From positions 1-64,000 of the forward strand of contig NZ_PKUS01000007.1 in assembly GCF_002866825.1 (NCBI RefSeq): a DNA stretch of 64,000 nt. The letters are read 5' to 3'. The first letter of the stretch is position 1. Each line of letters begins with the position of its first letter. Positions 38,466-47,994 of this stretch are shown here, in pieces. The stretch is from Pseudohalioglobus lutimaris. Lineage in GTDB: Bacteria; Pseudomonadota; Gammaproteobacteria; Pseudomonadales; Halieaceae. Below the pieces are notes generated by a model. The model worked only from the letters and a program-made list of their open reading frames with translations, was not told the DNA's origin and ran no database searches. The position numbers and the translations under genes are program-made.

Positions 38466-40376
38466 TTAAACAGATTCACGATTGAGCAGCAACGCTATAG
38501 ATGCCCTGGTATTCATCAGTTTGATGGTACGGGCGTCCAGCTGTTTTTCATCGGTTCCCTCCAGTATCAACCCGATCAGCTCTTTCACGGATAATTCCGG
38601 GGCCAGCGCCAGCAGTTTGGATGCCAGGTTCAAGACCTGGGGCGAGGACATGGAGGTTCCGCTAAACCTGAGGCGATCTCCCCCGGGCACATAGCTCTCG
38701 ACCTCATGTCCGTTGGCGTATATGTCGACCTTTCCCAGGCTGGTAAAGCTGGTTTCGTCGCCAGCGATATCCACGGCGCCCACCGAAAGCAAATTGGAGT
38801 ATTCATAGCTACTGGGGTAGAACTCATCGAATTTAACGTCATTGTCAGAGTTGCCAGCGCTGGTGATAAAGAGAATCTCCGGAGAACCGGCTATGACTTC
38901 CCGTAGTGCAGCATCACCTATAGCGTAGATCTTTCTTGCCAGGGCCTTGCGCTCTTCCGCAGTGCCACCGGCATTGTGCGCTTCCAGTGCGGACTCGATA
39001 CTGCGCAGACTGCCGCCCCAGCTCATGTTCACTGCCCTGACCCCTTGTTCGCGAAAATAGCGGGCCGCGGCATGGAACATCTGCGCATCTTTCTGCGCGC
39101 GCTCGACGGTTGGTTTAATCGGCATGTGCTTGTGATTGTAGGTCATGCGCGCAACCAGCAGCCGGGCGAAAGGGTTGCCCTCCAGCGCGATGCCCGCCAC
39201 GTGGGTACCGTGGGCATAGCCACTGTAGAGACTGATGGACTCCAGAAAACCCTCAACTTCCTCTTGTGGCAGCCCGGCGATTAACTGCCTTAGATTTGCT
39301 GCCTCAGGGCTGTCGATATTGGCATAGATATCGTCCATCCCCTTGGCGTGTACCTGCAGTTTTTTCGGATCCGCGTCGTAGTCCTGCTCTATCGGCTGCA
39401 GCAGTTCAGGAACGATGTTTGAGTTCACATCGTAGGCGAATCCGTGCAGGTCATCGACGAAACCGTTACCGTCGTCGTCGATGGCGTTGTCGGCTATCTC
39501 GTCGCGGTTAGTCCAGAGCTGGCCACTGGTCTTGAACAGGGAAACATCGACCCCACTGTCCCATACCGCCACGACCACGTCGCTGGCCTGCGTATCTGCA
39601 GCGAGGTCATACTTGCGCGCTTCCCAGATATCTTCTTTCTCAACTTCATTGGCCGCGATGTAACTGCTATAAACTTCCGCGGCAATGGGGGCGTTGGGAA
39701 TATAGTGATCAACGGTAAAGGCCGAGCCCACCAGGGCCGACGCGATGTCGTGGCTGATCTTGCCCTGGGTATTGTCGATGGCGGTTTGATAGCGTGACTC
39801 CAGGCTCCCCAGGACCAGGGCAAGTGTCATTATTTCCGCACTGCCTTTGGCTCCCTTAACATTGTCCTGAACCGTTTTATACGGCAGCGACTGCACGCTA
39901 CGGGTGAGCTCCGCTTTCAGGGCCGCTGCTTCGTCTTCAGCCCCGGAAAGTTTGACCCTGGCCACGGCTTCGCCGATCAGGCCCATGGTCAGGCGGTTGG
40001 CCTCCTTGCTCTCCAATTCACGGCGCTGCGCCAGGAAGTCCAGGTAGTCCTGCCAGCGTGACTCCAGCATGGCCACAGTGCCCAGAATGGCGTAATAATC
40101 CTGTACCGTGTTGTCATCGCGGATATCGTACTTCGCCAGGTCTGCTTCCGTATCAATTGCCAGCGCTCTTGCCAGCGTCAGCAGGGCCTTCCTGTTCCCG
40201 GGCGCATACAGCGCCACCACGGGAACGTCGAGTTGGTAGTGGTGCCTGGGTAAATCGTCCTTCCGTTCGATTATCGGCCTGGCGTCGGTGTTCGCGGGGG
40301 GCGTTGAGGCGTTGGCCAATGGTAATGAGAACAAGAGTGCCGCCATCAGGCAGCCGGGCAAAGGAAACAGGTTCAC
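38466..40376 (-). CDS. Secreted S8 subtilisin-family serine peptidase with long N-terminal domain
   Basis: A 636-aa subtilase with signal peptide (residues 1-23). The triad is Asp273 (AVWDSGVD), His389 (YAHGTHVAG) and Ser575 (FSGTSMSSPQ), with the oxyanion Asn509 (SAGNS). Two oddities stand out. The 240-residue domain before the catalytic part is helical and unlike the usual I9 propeptide. About 115 residues separate Asp from His, including the acidic loop NAIDDDGNGFVDDL, which resembles a calcium site. It probably degrades proteins outside the cell or in the periplasm. Confidence 0.9.
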   Translation of the reverse strand: MNLFPLPGCLMAALLFSLPLANASTPPANTDARPIIERKDDLPRHHYQLDVPVVALYAPGNRKALLTLARALAIDTEADLAKYDIRDDNTVQDYYAILGTVAMLESRWQDYLDFLAQRRELESKEANRLTMGLIGEAVARVKLSGAEDEAAALKAELTRSVQSLPYKTVQDNVKGAKGSAEIMTLALVLGSLESRYQTAIDNTQGKISHDIASALVGSAFTVDHYIPNAPIAAEVYSSYIAANEVEKEDIWEARKYDLAADTQASDVVVAVWDSGVDVSLFKTSGQLWTNRDEIADNAIDDDGNGFVDDLHGFAYDVNSNIVPELLQPIEQDYDADPKKLQVHAKGMDDIYANIDSPEAANLRQLIAGLPQEEVEGFLESISLYSGYAHGTHVAGIALEGNPFARLLVARMTYNHKHMPIKPTVERAQKDAQMFHAAARYFREQGVRAVNMSWGGSLRSIESALEAHNAGGTAEERKALARKIYAIGDAALREVIAGSPEILFITSAGNSDNDVKFDEFYPSSYEYSNLLSVGAVDIAGDETSFTSLGKVDIYANGHEVESYVPGGDRLRFSGTSMSSPQVLNLASKLLALAPELSVKELIGLILEGTDEKQLDARTIKLMNTRASIALLLNRESV

Positions 40377-40651
40377 GGTGAGTCTCCGGATTCAGAAGCG
40401 GTCAGTATAGAGAACGCCGTCAGCCGGTCCAGTCTTTCTGCGCGAAGGCTCAAATGCCGCCCTGCGCCATGTCGGGCAGAGTAATGCGGCATTGAGGGTG
40501 TGCGAATGTACAGCTGGATCGCGACCGCCAGCCAAGAGGGGAGCATAGGTCCTGGATTGTCGTTTACGCTATCATAGGCTGCGCTCCTGTTTGGCGGGGG
40601 CGCGCACCCACCCACACATTTACAACGCAATACACGGTTGATCTGATTACA

Positions 40652-41104
40652 ATGATTGATGCACTGAAAGCCCTGTTTGAAATGCCCCGGCAGGAGAGCG
40701 CGACAGAGCGCGAACACCGCTTGCACATGGCGGTGGCGGCCATGTTGATCGAAACCAGCAGAGCTGACTGCACGCAGAGTGCCGAGGAAGAACAGGCCAT
40801 GGCAGAGTTGTTGCACGGCAGTCTCGGCCTGTCAGAAAATGAAGTTTACTCCCTGATAAAAACCGCCAGTGAGCGGGTAGATGTGGCAACCTCGCTGTAC
40901 GAATTTACGCGCACAATCAACGATTACTACACGGCGGAACAGAAGGTAGAGATGATTGGCGCGATGTGGAAGGTCGCCTACGCTGACGGCGATCTCGACA
41001 AGTATGAGGAAGCACTGATCCGCCAGGTGGCAGACTTGACCTATGTGCCACATTCGGATTACATCCGCTGCAAGTTGGTAGCCCGGGATAGTGCCGGGAA
41101 GTGA
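40652..41104 (+). CDS. TerB-family protein
   Basis: A 150-aa helical protein of the TerB/tellurite-resistance-like superfamily: LHMAVAAMLIETSRADCTQSAEEEQAM and the repeated MIGAMWKVAYADGDLDKYEEALIRQVADL carry the paired acidic D-(x)n-E metal-binding pattern of the fold. Stand-alone copies are widespread in Gammaproteobacteria and of uncertain function; no other ter genes are nearby, so tellurite resistance should not be assumed. Confidence 0.88.
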   Translation: MIDALKALFEMPRQESATEREHRLHMAVAAMLIETSRADCTQSAEEEQAMAELLHGSLGLSENEVYSLIKTASERVDVATSLYEFTRTINDYYTAEQKVEMIGAMWKVAYADGDLDKYEEALIRQVADLTYVPHSDYIRCKLVARDSAGK

Positions 41105-41196
41105 GTGCGATTGCCGGCCTGGAATGCGGCGAAAGAGTAGCCGTGGGCAGCTGCATGTGCCGTATAGCTACGGATGTGGCTATCAATAGATAGTGC

Positions 41197-42237
41197 TCAA
41201 GGGGCGTGCTGCAGCAACTCATAGTTGAACCTTGGATAGTTGCCAGGCTGGTAGCTCACTTTTACGTGCTCGCCGCCAGTCAACGGTGCCAGATCGTGAC
41301 ACTTCATGGGCAGGGTAATCTCTGATTCATAGTCATCCAGGCAATAACCTTCGAAGACGACGATGTGCGTGAACAGGGCCGGGTCCAGTTGGGTGATGCC
41401 CTCCATGTGTGGAATCACCAGGGTGGTTGACCCCAGTTCCCACGTTTCTGTCACGGGGCGGTAGCTGGCGTTTTGCAGTTGATGGGCCGCAGTTTCAGGC
41501 GACAAACTGAGAACGGTAGCAATGTGGTAACGCCTCTGCAGGTTTTTCATATCATTTCTTCCGGCCTGTTGTGCCATCTTCCTTGCGTATTGCAGGTCGG
41601 CCAGGCCAAAAGTGATGTCTATCTTCTGTGGAATAAACACACCGCCGGGCAACAGTTGCGGTGCGAGGTTGGCGGTAACTGCAAATTGTGGCTCCTGCTC
41701 CAGAGACTTCTGCATGGTCTCGGCGATAACGAGGTGCAACTCGCGGGGGTGTTGATAGTCACAGGCGTCGGCCTGGATTCTGTGAACCGAGTGATCAGAA
41801 AAGTCCAGTTGCGCCAGTAGCCTTTCGACGCTGTCCAGAGAGCGCTGGTGAACGTCCAGCAGATGAATATTGAGTTCGCCTGCGCTGAATTTTACCAGCA
41901 GCGGCAGTAGCAGGGTGGCATAGGGGCCACACCCGGCGTAAAGAATTTCCAGGGGAGCATCACAGAAGCGTTGTTGCAGTTTGCCTATCGCTGCGTAGAC
42001 GCCGCGTAGATAAGTGACACTGCGCTGGTAGTCCAGCACGCAATGCGCCGCAGCCTGTGGATTGATAGCGACTCCGCTTGCCAGCAGTGCGTCGTCGGCC
42101 CAGGCGTCAAAGCTGGGGTCAGGTCGCACACCGCCTATATCAGCGCAGAGCGAGGCAAAGCCATTCAGGGCCTTGCGCAATGCGTCGGGGGTACTTCCTT
42201 CATCCAGGATACAATCGCAAATAGCATCGATGTTCAT
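41197..42237 (-). CDS. PRMT-like SAM-dependent methyltransferase
   Basis: A 346-aa protein from the ATG at 42237; the frame is open further upstream but the longer form would overlap the P450 gene. The SAM-binding motif EILYAGCGPYA lies at 97-107. The acidic motif after strand 4 (VIAETMQKSLEQEPQ) and GGVFIPQKI resemble protein-arginine methyltransferases, though the double-E loop is not clear. It begins 38 nt after the CYP153 stop on the same strand, so the two are probably co-transcribed. Its substrate is unknown. Confidence 0.78.
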   Translation of the reverse strand: MNIDAICDCILDEGSTPDALRKALNGFASLCADIGGVRPDPSFDAWADDALLASGVAINPQAAAHCVLDYQRSVTYLRGVYAAIGKLQQRFCDAPLEILYAGCGPYATLLLPLLVKFSAGELNIHLLDVHQRSLDSVERLLAQLDFSDHSVHRIQADACDYQHPRELHLVIAETMQKSLEQEPQFAVTANLAPQLLPGGVFIPQKIDITFGLADLQYARKMAQQAGRNDMKNLQRRYHIATVLSLSPETAAHQLQNASYRPVTETWELGSTTLVIPHMEGITQLDPALFTHIVVFEGYCLDDYESEITLPMKCHDLAPLTGGEHVKVSYQPGNYPRFNYELLQHAP

Positions 42238-42275
42238 GGCAGTGACGAGCTTGTTCCCAGACTTGGGTGTGGTGT

Positions 42276-43511
42276 TCACACTGGGTGCAACACCACAGGC
42301 AGCGACGTATAGCCCATCACGAAATTGGAGTGAACGCGCTCGGGTTCCCCAACGACCTCGATGCGTGCAAAGCGCTGCAGGATTTCCTCCCACAGAATAC
42401 GAAGTTGCATTTCTGCCAGGCGATTGCCCATGCAGCGGTGGATGCCAAAGCCAAACGAAATGTGGTGGCGGGGATTGGCGCGGTCGATAATAAAGTCATC
42501 GGGATTGTCGATGGCCTTCTCATCCCGGTTGCCGGAGATGTACCACATCACCACCCGGTCTCCCTTTTTAATCAACTTTCCGCCCAGTTCCACATCTTGC
42601 GTGGCCTTGCGTCGCATATGACCCAGAGGCGTTTGCCAGCGAATCACCTCCGACACCATGCTGGTGATAAGAGAGGTGTCGGCCCTGAGTTTGGCAAATT
42701 GAGCCGGGTTCTCATGCAATGCCAGCACCGAGCCAGTGATTGAATTGCGGGTAGTATCGTTGCCGCCGACAATGAGTAGAATCAGGTTGCCCAGAAACTC
42801 AATAGGCTCCATGTCCCGGGTGGCGGGGTCGTGAGCCAGCATGGAGATAAAATCGAACTTTGGCGGCGCCTCTGCGCGTTCTTTCCACAGTCTGGAAAAG
42901 TACTCCAGGCACTCCATCAGAATCGCTTCTCGCTCCTGTTCAGAGATCATTCCGCCCACGTTGGGGCCAGACGTGGACACGTCAGACCAGTAGGTGAGCC
43001 TGGCGCGGTCTTCAAAGGGAAAGTCGAACAGGGTGGCCAGCATGCGCGTCGTCAGCTCTATCGACACTCTTTCAACCCAGTTGAACGGTTCACCTACCGG
43101 CAGGGAGTCCAGAATCTCCACCACCCGCGAGCGAATCAGCGATTCCATTTCCGCCAGCCGCTGCGGTGCGACAACAGGCTGGACTGCCTTGCGTTGCTCA
43201 TCGTGTCGTGGCGGGTCCATGGCGATGAACATGGGGGGCTCGAAGTCTGTTTCCGGCACGCCTATGCCAATGGACGGATAGGAAGAAAACAGATCATGGT
43301 GGGTATCGACAAACACGATGTCATCGAAGCGGGTTACGCTCCAGTAGGGGCCAAACTCCCCACCCTCAACAAAGTGTACCGGGTCCTCTTCGCGCAGGCG
43401 TTTGAAGTATTCCCAGTGATACTGCTTGCGGAAAAGTTCGGGGATGGCGGGGTCTATATCCGCAAGTTGGAGGCTATAAGGGTCGGCTGGAACCTGTTGC
43501 TCATTGTCCAC
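42276..43511 (-). CDS. Cytochrome P450, CYP153 family alkane/fatty-acid omega-hydroxylase
   Basis: A 411-aa soluble P450. The heme ligand is Cys360 in FGFGIHRCMGNRLAE; the I-helix GGNDTT (249-254) and ExxR Glu288/Arg291 are intact. Blocks MFIAMDPPRHDEQRK, RVSIELTTRMLATLFDFP and MVSEVIRWQTPLGHMRR are those of CYP153A enzymes, which hydroxylate terminal carbons of alkanes and fatty acids. CYP153 needs a ferredoxin and ferredoxin reductase, usually encoded alongside; none is in this window, so electrons must come from elsewhere. Downstream is a methyltransferase gene. Confidence 0.92.
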   Translation of the reverse strand: MDNEQQVPADPYSLQLADIDPAIPELFRKQYHWEYFKRLREEDPVHFVEGGEFGPYWSVTRFDDIVFVDTHHDLFSSYPSIGIGVPETDFEPPMFIAMDPPRHDEQRKAVQPVVAPQRLAEMESLIRSRVVEILDSLPVGEPFNWVERVSIELTTRMLATLFDFPFEDRARLTYWSDVSTSGPNVGGMISEQEREAILMECLEYFSRLWKERAEAPPKFDFISMLAHDPATRDMEPIEFLGNLILLIVGGNDTTRNSITGSVLALHENPAQFAKLRADTSLITSMVSEVIRWQTPLGHMRRKATQDVELGGKLIKKGDRVVMWYISGNRDEKAIDNPDDFIIDRANPRHHISFGFGIHRCMGNRLAEMQLRILWEEILQRFARIEVVGEPERVHSNFVMGYTSLPVVLHPV

Positions 43512-43602
43512 GATGCGTTGCTCTCCGTGATTGAAGCAGTGCCCTAATCATAGGCGGTTTTGCGTATACGTCCAGACGTGTGCTGCCAATCGCCGGGCTG
43601 GA

Positions 43603-44652
43603 TCAGGCGACTCCTGATGCCTTGATACCCTTCAATAGTTTCCCGAGCACATCTGCACCGGTAATGATCCTGGGCTGGTCACCCCAGATCAAAACCGCGT
43701 CGTAATCGATGGCGCCGTCCTCTATCTCCGAACTGCTGGGAATCGATTTAAGGTAGCTGATAACTTCACCGATGGACTTGTCGGCGTCGCGGATGACCAG
43801 GGGGCGCCGGCAGTAGCTATAGATATCGTAAGGTTTGTCGAGATCGAGCAGGGCTGCTCGTAATGCAGCGTCCGCGTCCAGAAGTAGCTGCGGGTTACCC
43901 AGTTCGTCTGCGAGCACCACCCAGTGGTGTCCGCTGGCGTTTACCATTTGCAGGAACGGGTCTTCCACGTTGCGGTCAACCTCGGGAATCAGCGGCAGGT
44001 CCACCTTGGTTGGCAGGCGGATAATTGATTTGGCATCTACCAGCTCACCCTCTTCGGTAACCTTGATGTCATCGATGTTGAGAAAGTTAAGGGCACCCCT
44101 TCCTTCGATCTCGTCCAACTCCGACTCGTCGGCTTCCATATGCGCATGGATCATTGAGATCAGCTCTTTCTCATGCAGGTAGTCGATGCCTTCTTTTCCC
44201 AGCCATTTATCGAGGAACCATGCACAGGGCTTCGCCACCGGCGACAGAATGAACTGGTAGAAGCGCAAAACCGGGGCGAGTAGCGATGCCATGCGCAGCG
44301 CGTTACGTGAAAAATATGCCTGCGGGAGAATCTCGCCAAAAATCGTGATGAATACGGTCGAGAATATGAATGCCATGATGCCGGCGAGCGCGGAATCAGA
44401 CAAAAGCGTCAACAGGACGTTGATACCCACATTGCCCCAGAGGATTGTGGTCAGCAGAAAGTTGGAATCATGGCGGACTTCAAGCACCTTGCCCGCGGCC
44501 TCGTTGCCTTGCTGCATTTCGACTTCGAGTTGCAGTCGGCTCAGTGAGAAGAAGGCGAGATTCAGCCCGGAAAACATCGCAGACTGGGAAATACAGAATA
44601 CGATGCCGATCCACAGTAATGTGTTGGTATCAAGGCCGAAAAGGCTCATCAA
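43603..44652 (-). CDS. CNNM/DUF21-CBS membrane protein (CorC/HlyC-like)
   Basis: A 349-aa protein of the hemolysin C/CNNM family. The N-terminal DUF21 domain has about four membrane segments, including ILWGNVGINVLLTLLSDSA and FGEILPQAYFSRN. The C-terminal CBS-pair region (about 205-340) is degenerate. The family functions in Mg2+ and Co2+ efflux or regulation. The next gene, 63 nt further along the same strand coming in, is mgtE copy 2, supporting a magnesium-related role. Confidence 0.85.
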   Translation of the reverse strand: MMSLFGLDTNTLLWIGIVFCISQSAMFSGLNLAFFSLSRLQLEVEMQQGNEAAGKVLEVRHDSNFLLTTILWGNVGINVLLTLLSDSALAGIMAFIFSTVFITIFGEILPQAYFSRNALRMASLLAPVLRFYQFILSPVAKPCAWFLDKWLGKEGIDYLHEKELISMIHAHMEADESELDEIEGRGALNFLNIDDIKVTEEGELVDAKSIIRLPTKVDLPLIPEVDRNVEDPFLQMVNASGHHWVVLADELGNPQLLLDADAALRAALLDLDKPYDIYSYCRRPLVIRDADKSIGEVISYLKSIPSSSEIEDGAIDYDAVLIWGDQPRIITGADVLGKLLKGIKASGVA

Positions 44653-44715
44653 TGGATATCCTCAGAAAAATACTGGTGTGCAACACGCCAGGCAAAGTGC
44701 CGGGGCGTGTCGCGC

Positions 44716-45924
44716 TCACATCAGCAGAGTAGTCGCCAGGGCGAGCATAAGCCCCATGCCCAGGATGTCAGTGAAAGTGGTCAGGAAAATACTGCTGGCC
44801 ATCGCGGGGTCGGCGCCAAATCGTCGCAGTGTGAGGGGAACAAGCACACCGAAGATGCCGCTGCCTATGCAAGCACCGATCATGGCGATAAGAATCACGG
44901 CGGCTAAAATGATCGGGTCGCCGGCGTCGCTCATACTCGCATAAAGGTACATGGCCAGCGCTGCAATCAGCCCAACAAAGAAACCGTTCAGGGCCCCGAG
45001 AATAATCTCCTTTCTCAGTAGTTTACCCACGGATATGTTTGCCAGTTCACCCAGTGTCATGCTTCTCAAGGTAATGGCCAGTGCCTGGCAGCCAGTGTTG
45101 CCACTCTGCCCGGCCAGAACAGGTAAAAAAGCGGCCAGCGCCACTATGCGTGTAATCGTATCTTCAAACATACCCACAACGAAGGCAGCCGCGAAGGCTG
45201 TCAACAGGTTCACCTGTAGCCAGGGGTGTCGCATAAGGAATGCCTTGAATATAGGCGTGGAGACACGTTCCTCGCGATCTACACCGACCATCGAACCAGC
45301 CTGTCCGCTGAGTTCAGTGGCAACATACTCAAAGAGCCTCCAGCCGTAGACCAGGCCGACCAGAATTCCGGCGTCATCTACCACCGGATACAGGCGGTGT
45401 CGCTTCGCCAGTGCCGCGGCAATGGCCTCTGGCATTTTGACAGCCGGCGTAAAGACAAAGGCCTCCCGCTCCATGATCTCTTCCATCGTCTGTCCGGGAC
45501 GGGCTAGCAAAAGATCTCGCATGGCGACAACGCCCAGAAGTTTTCCTGACTCACCCGTAACGTAGATATACGTTACTGTGGTAACGGGGTGCATTTTTAC
45601 AACGTAGTCCAGCGCCATGGCTACCGTGGTGTCCGCTGACAAGACAGCAAACGGTTCGATCATCAAATCGGCAACGGTTCCGCCTACGCTTTGTATAGCG
45701 TCAGCTGAATCGGGGGTTGCGAGTGAGTCAGGGGGGGCATCTTGAGAGTTGGTGTCAGAGGCCAGGTGAGAGGCGATTTTCAGGGCCGTAGCAGCGGGAA
45801 GCTGGCTTAGCATGTCCTCGATCTCTGCGGGCGTACCCCGCGCCAGCAGTGAGGCCGCAATCACCGGGTCCATTTTTGTATAAGCCTGAGCGTCACTGCT
45901 GATGGCGTTTTCTTCAGTATTCAT
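44716..45924 (-). CDS. mgtE: Magnesium transporter MgtE (short N-domain), copy 2
   Basis: A 402-aa MgtE from the ATG at 45924 (GAGGG 10 nt upstream; the frame is open further but that part looks non-coding). As in copy 1 the N domain is shortened, the CBS pair follows (about 75-195) and the pore region contains the same AGQSGNTGCQALAITLR block and the RHPWLQVNLLTAFAAAFVVG membrane entry. Together with the CNNM gene it forms a second Mg2+ module 27 kb from the first. Confidence 0.9.
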   Translation of the reverse strand: MNTEENAISSDAQAYTKMDPVIAASLLARGTPAEIEDMLSQLPAATALKIASHLASDTNSQDAPPDSLATPDSADAIQSVGGTVADLMIEPFAVLSADTTVAMALDYVVKMHPVTTVTYIYVTGESGKLLGVVAMRDLLLARPGQTMEEIMEREAFVFTPAVKMPEAIAAALAKRHRLYPVVDDAGILVGLVYGWRLFEYVATELSGQAGSMVGVDREERVSTPIFKAFLMRHPWLQVNLLTAFAAAFVVGMFEDTITRIVALAAFLPVLAGQSGNTGCQALAITLRSMTLGELANISVGKLLRKEIILGALNGFFVGLIAALAMYLYASMSDAGDPIILAAVILIAMIGACIGSGIFGVLVPLTLRRFGADPAMASSIFLTTFTDILGMGLMLALATTLLM

Positions 45925-46407
45925 ATGATAAATACCCTCATCGTGTTGCGGATCTGAAGTGGCAGTATTTGAATGCCTACCAAGCGAGGGCAGAATGACT
46001 TGTTGCGCCCAGACAGCCGGGTGAGACGAGTACTGCCCACAGCTCGCGAGACGGCCAATATGGCTAGCTGCATATCGGTCTTTTTCATTGCTTACAATGG
46101 CCTTGCACACTATCAGTGAATGTAGTTGGTGCGCAATCTTTCTTACGCAGCCGGCCTGCGGGGTGAGCCCATGCCCGCACGCAGGTGCGCTGTAAATAGC
46201 CCCAGTGAGCCAATCTTCCAGAAGAACCCGGGGTTGTGAGGTCGCATATCTCCCCGTGGCAGGTTTGCGGGATCGGAGACTTCGACCGAGCAGGCATGCC
46301 GAATATCACGAGCAGGGAGGCGGTTTCCCTTTAGCAGAAATAAAACTTTCTTCAGGGTAGAATGCTTGCCGTTAACCCGTCTTGTCAGTCATCCAGTAGG
46401 TGTTTCT
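45925..46407. other. 480-bp region between mgtE and the FKBP gene
   Basis: Divergent upstream region with no supported gene. It has several short GC-rich inverted repeats, including CCTGCG...CGCAGG within 46148-46187. I searched for magnesium-riboswitch (M-box) sequence on the mgtE-proximal strand and did not find it. Confidence 0.4.
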
Positions 46408-46884
46408 GTGTTCAAACTTGTTGTTATCCTGATCCTCATTGGCCTGTTTTTTGTCTTCTACCAATATACATCCGGCAATAAGAAGGCAGCGCTAGAGAAC
46501 AAGCAAAAAGGAGTGGAATTTCTGGCCGCCAACAGGGGTTTGGACGGCGTGGAAACAACCGATTCCGGTTTGCAGTACAAAGTACTGCAGCAGGGTACTG
46601 GCCATCAGCACCCGAAAGCGAATGATACGGTCAAAGTGCATTACCACGGGACCTTGCTTGACGGCTCTGTCTTCGATAGCTCGGTGGAACGTGGCGAACC
46701 TATTGAGTTCAGCCTTCACCAGGTGATTCGAGGATGGACAGAAGGTTTACAGTTGATGGTAGTAGGGGAAAAGACCCGTTTGTTTATCCCCAGCGAGTTG
46801 GCCTATGGCGACCGTGCGGCAGGGTCTATCGGGCCGGGATCAACCTTGATCTTCGATGTGGAACTGCTGGAGATCAACCCGTAG
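46408..46884 (+). CDS. Membrane-anchored FKBP-type peptidyl-prolyl isomerase
   Basis: Folding catalyst of the FKBP class: 158 aa from the GTG at 46408, or up to 172 from a TTG at 46366. The N-terminus is an uncleaved membrane anchor (FKLVVILILIGLFFVFYQY), followed by a linker and one FKBP domain with VKVHYHGTLLDGSVFDSS, QVIRGWTEGLQLM and IPSELAYGDR, which hold the active-site aromatics. Compared with FkpA or Mip it lacks a helical dimerisation domain. It probably acts on the periplasmic face. Confidence 0.9.
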   Translation: MFKLVVILILIGLFFVFYQYTSGNKKAALENKQKGVEFLAANRGLDGVETTDSGLQYKVLQQGTGHQHPKANDTVKVHYHGTLLDGSVFDSSVERGEPIEFSLHQVIRGWTEGLQLMVVGEKTRLFIPSELAYGDRAAGSIGPGSTLIFDVELLEINP

Positions 46885-46915
46885 GTGTTGTCTCCGCGTG
46901 ACAACTTGTTGCGAA

Positions 46916-47272
46916 CTAATCCGACAGGAATTTGATAAACGGGGAGAGGGTAAGAAACAGAACGGTCACCGCCAGTACGCTGTAAAAGATTACATTCAGT
47001 GGTGACTGCCTGAAGCGCTCACTAAACGTTTCAGGCGGGGCCTCGATCTTCAGCTCTTCAAAATAGCGCTGACGCTCAAGTTGGTAAGCGTCGATCAACT
47101 CGCGGGCACGGGCCTTGTCGTTCTCATTCACCAACCACAAGCCTGCGACTGAAACACCCCAGCGGCCTGCGGAGGTTTCATAGCTGTCCAGCGCATTGTC
47201 TGTTAACAAATTGCGAATATCCTGCGCCTCCTCGTCGGACACGCCATTCAAACGGAAGATCAGTACCGCCAT
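46916..47272 (-). CDS. DUF6164-type small membrane protein
   Basis: A 118-aa protein with a soluble alpha/beta ferredoxin-like N-terminal half (AVLIFRLNGVSDEEAQDIRNLL then DNALDSYET) and one C-terminal membrane helix (NVIFYSVLAVTVLFLTLSPF). It matches the DUF6164 family, of unknown function. The soluble half resembles DUF2007-type metal- or ligand-binding domains. Flanked by a convergent FKBP gene. Confidence 0.8.
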   Translation of the reverse strand: MAVLIFRLNGVSDEEAQDIRNLLTDNALDSYETSAGRWGVSVAGLWLVNENDKARARELIDAYQLERQRYFEELKIEAPPETFSERFRQSPLNVIFYSVLAVTVLFLTLSPFIKFLSD

Positions 47273-47316
47273 TTTCTTGCTCCAGCTCCCCGGTAGTCGT
47301 CGCTCGGTGCGTTAGC

Positions 47317-47964
47317 TTAACCCAGGCGCAGTCGCATTGCCTCGATCAGCATCGGCATACCGATGTCCACCAGCGGCGTCTGCGCAGACATCATCAGCTC
47401 CTCCGCCATGTCGCGGTCGGCTGCACTTTCGCTGTTTACCAGTTGCTGGATGTAACTACCCATGAGTCCCACGCGAGTCTCGCCGTCCAGCGCCACGCTG
47501 GCGCGAATGGAGGCGGCACCGACCACCAGTTGGGTCATGGCCATGTAGGCCTGCAGGGTATCCCTGGGGGTGAATCCGGCATTGATCAGCTTGGTTTTGA
47601 AGGAGTCGGTGACGCGCAGCGCCTGCTCACCGTAGCGAATGCCGCCCAGTGCCGAAATCCAGTTCACTTCACCGGCCAGCGCCCGGTACATGCCCCTGGC
47701 GAGGCACTGTACCCACTCATCCCAGGGAAGCTCGTCCGCTGGGTAGACGTCTGAGCGAGCGATAAATGCATCCAGCGTGGCGGCCATGAGTTCGTCTTTG
47801 TTGGCAAAGTGCTTGTATACCGCCATGGGGCTCACCCCCATATGGGTCGCTACCTTGCGCATGGACAGTCTGGCGGGGCCCTCGCTGTGAATAAGTGCCA
47901 GGGCCGCGTCCAGGTATGCCTGTCGCGTCTTGTATTTCGGTTTGCTGGTCACGGCCTTGTTCAT
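47317..47964 (-). CDS. TetR-family transcriptional regulator
   Basis: A 215-aa regulator from the ATG at 47964; a TTG at 47991 would add nine residues. N-terminal helix-turn-helix at about residues 14-58 (SMRKVATHMGVSPMAVYKHFANKDEL), then a ligand-binding helical domain ending with TetR_C-type sequence. It lies 30 bp after the P450 gene on the same strand and so is probably the repressor of its own operon; a palindrome over the operon's -35 box supports this. Confidence 0.9.
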   Translation of the reverse strand: MNKAVTSKPKYKTRQAYLDAALALIHSEGPARLSMRKVATHMGVSPMAVYKHFANKDELMAATLDAFIARSDVYPADELPWDEWVQCLARGMYRALAGEVNWISALGGIRYGEQALRVTDSFKTKLINAGFTPRDTLQAYMAMTQLVVGAASIRASVALDGETRVGLMGSYIQQLVNSESAADRDMAEELMMSAQTPLVDIGMPMLIEAMRLRLG

Positions 47965-47994
47965 GGGCAGTGGGCTGCTGTCTTTCGGCAACTG

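Noticed and set aside
45925-46407. Possible Mg2+-sensing M-box riboswitch before mgtE copy 2
   Set aside because: The 480-bp region contains GC hairpins and a GGGGTGAGCCC stretch, but not the conserved M-box core on the mgtE strand. No riboswitch could be supported.
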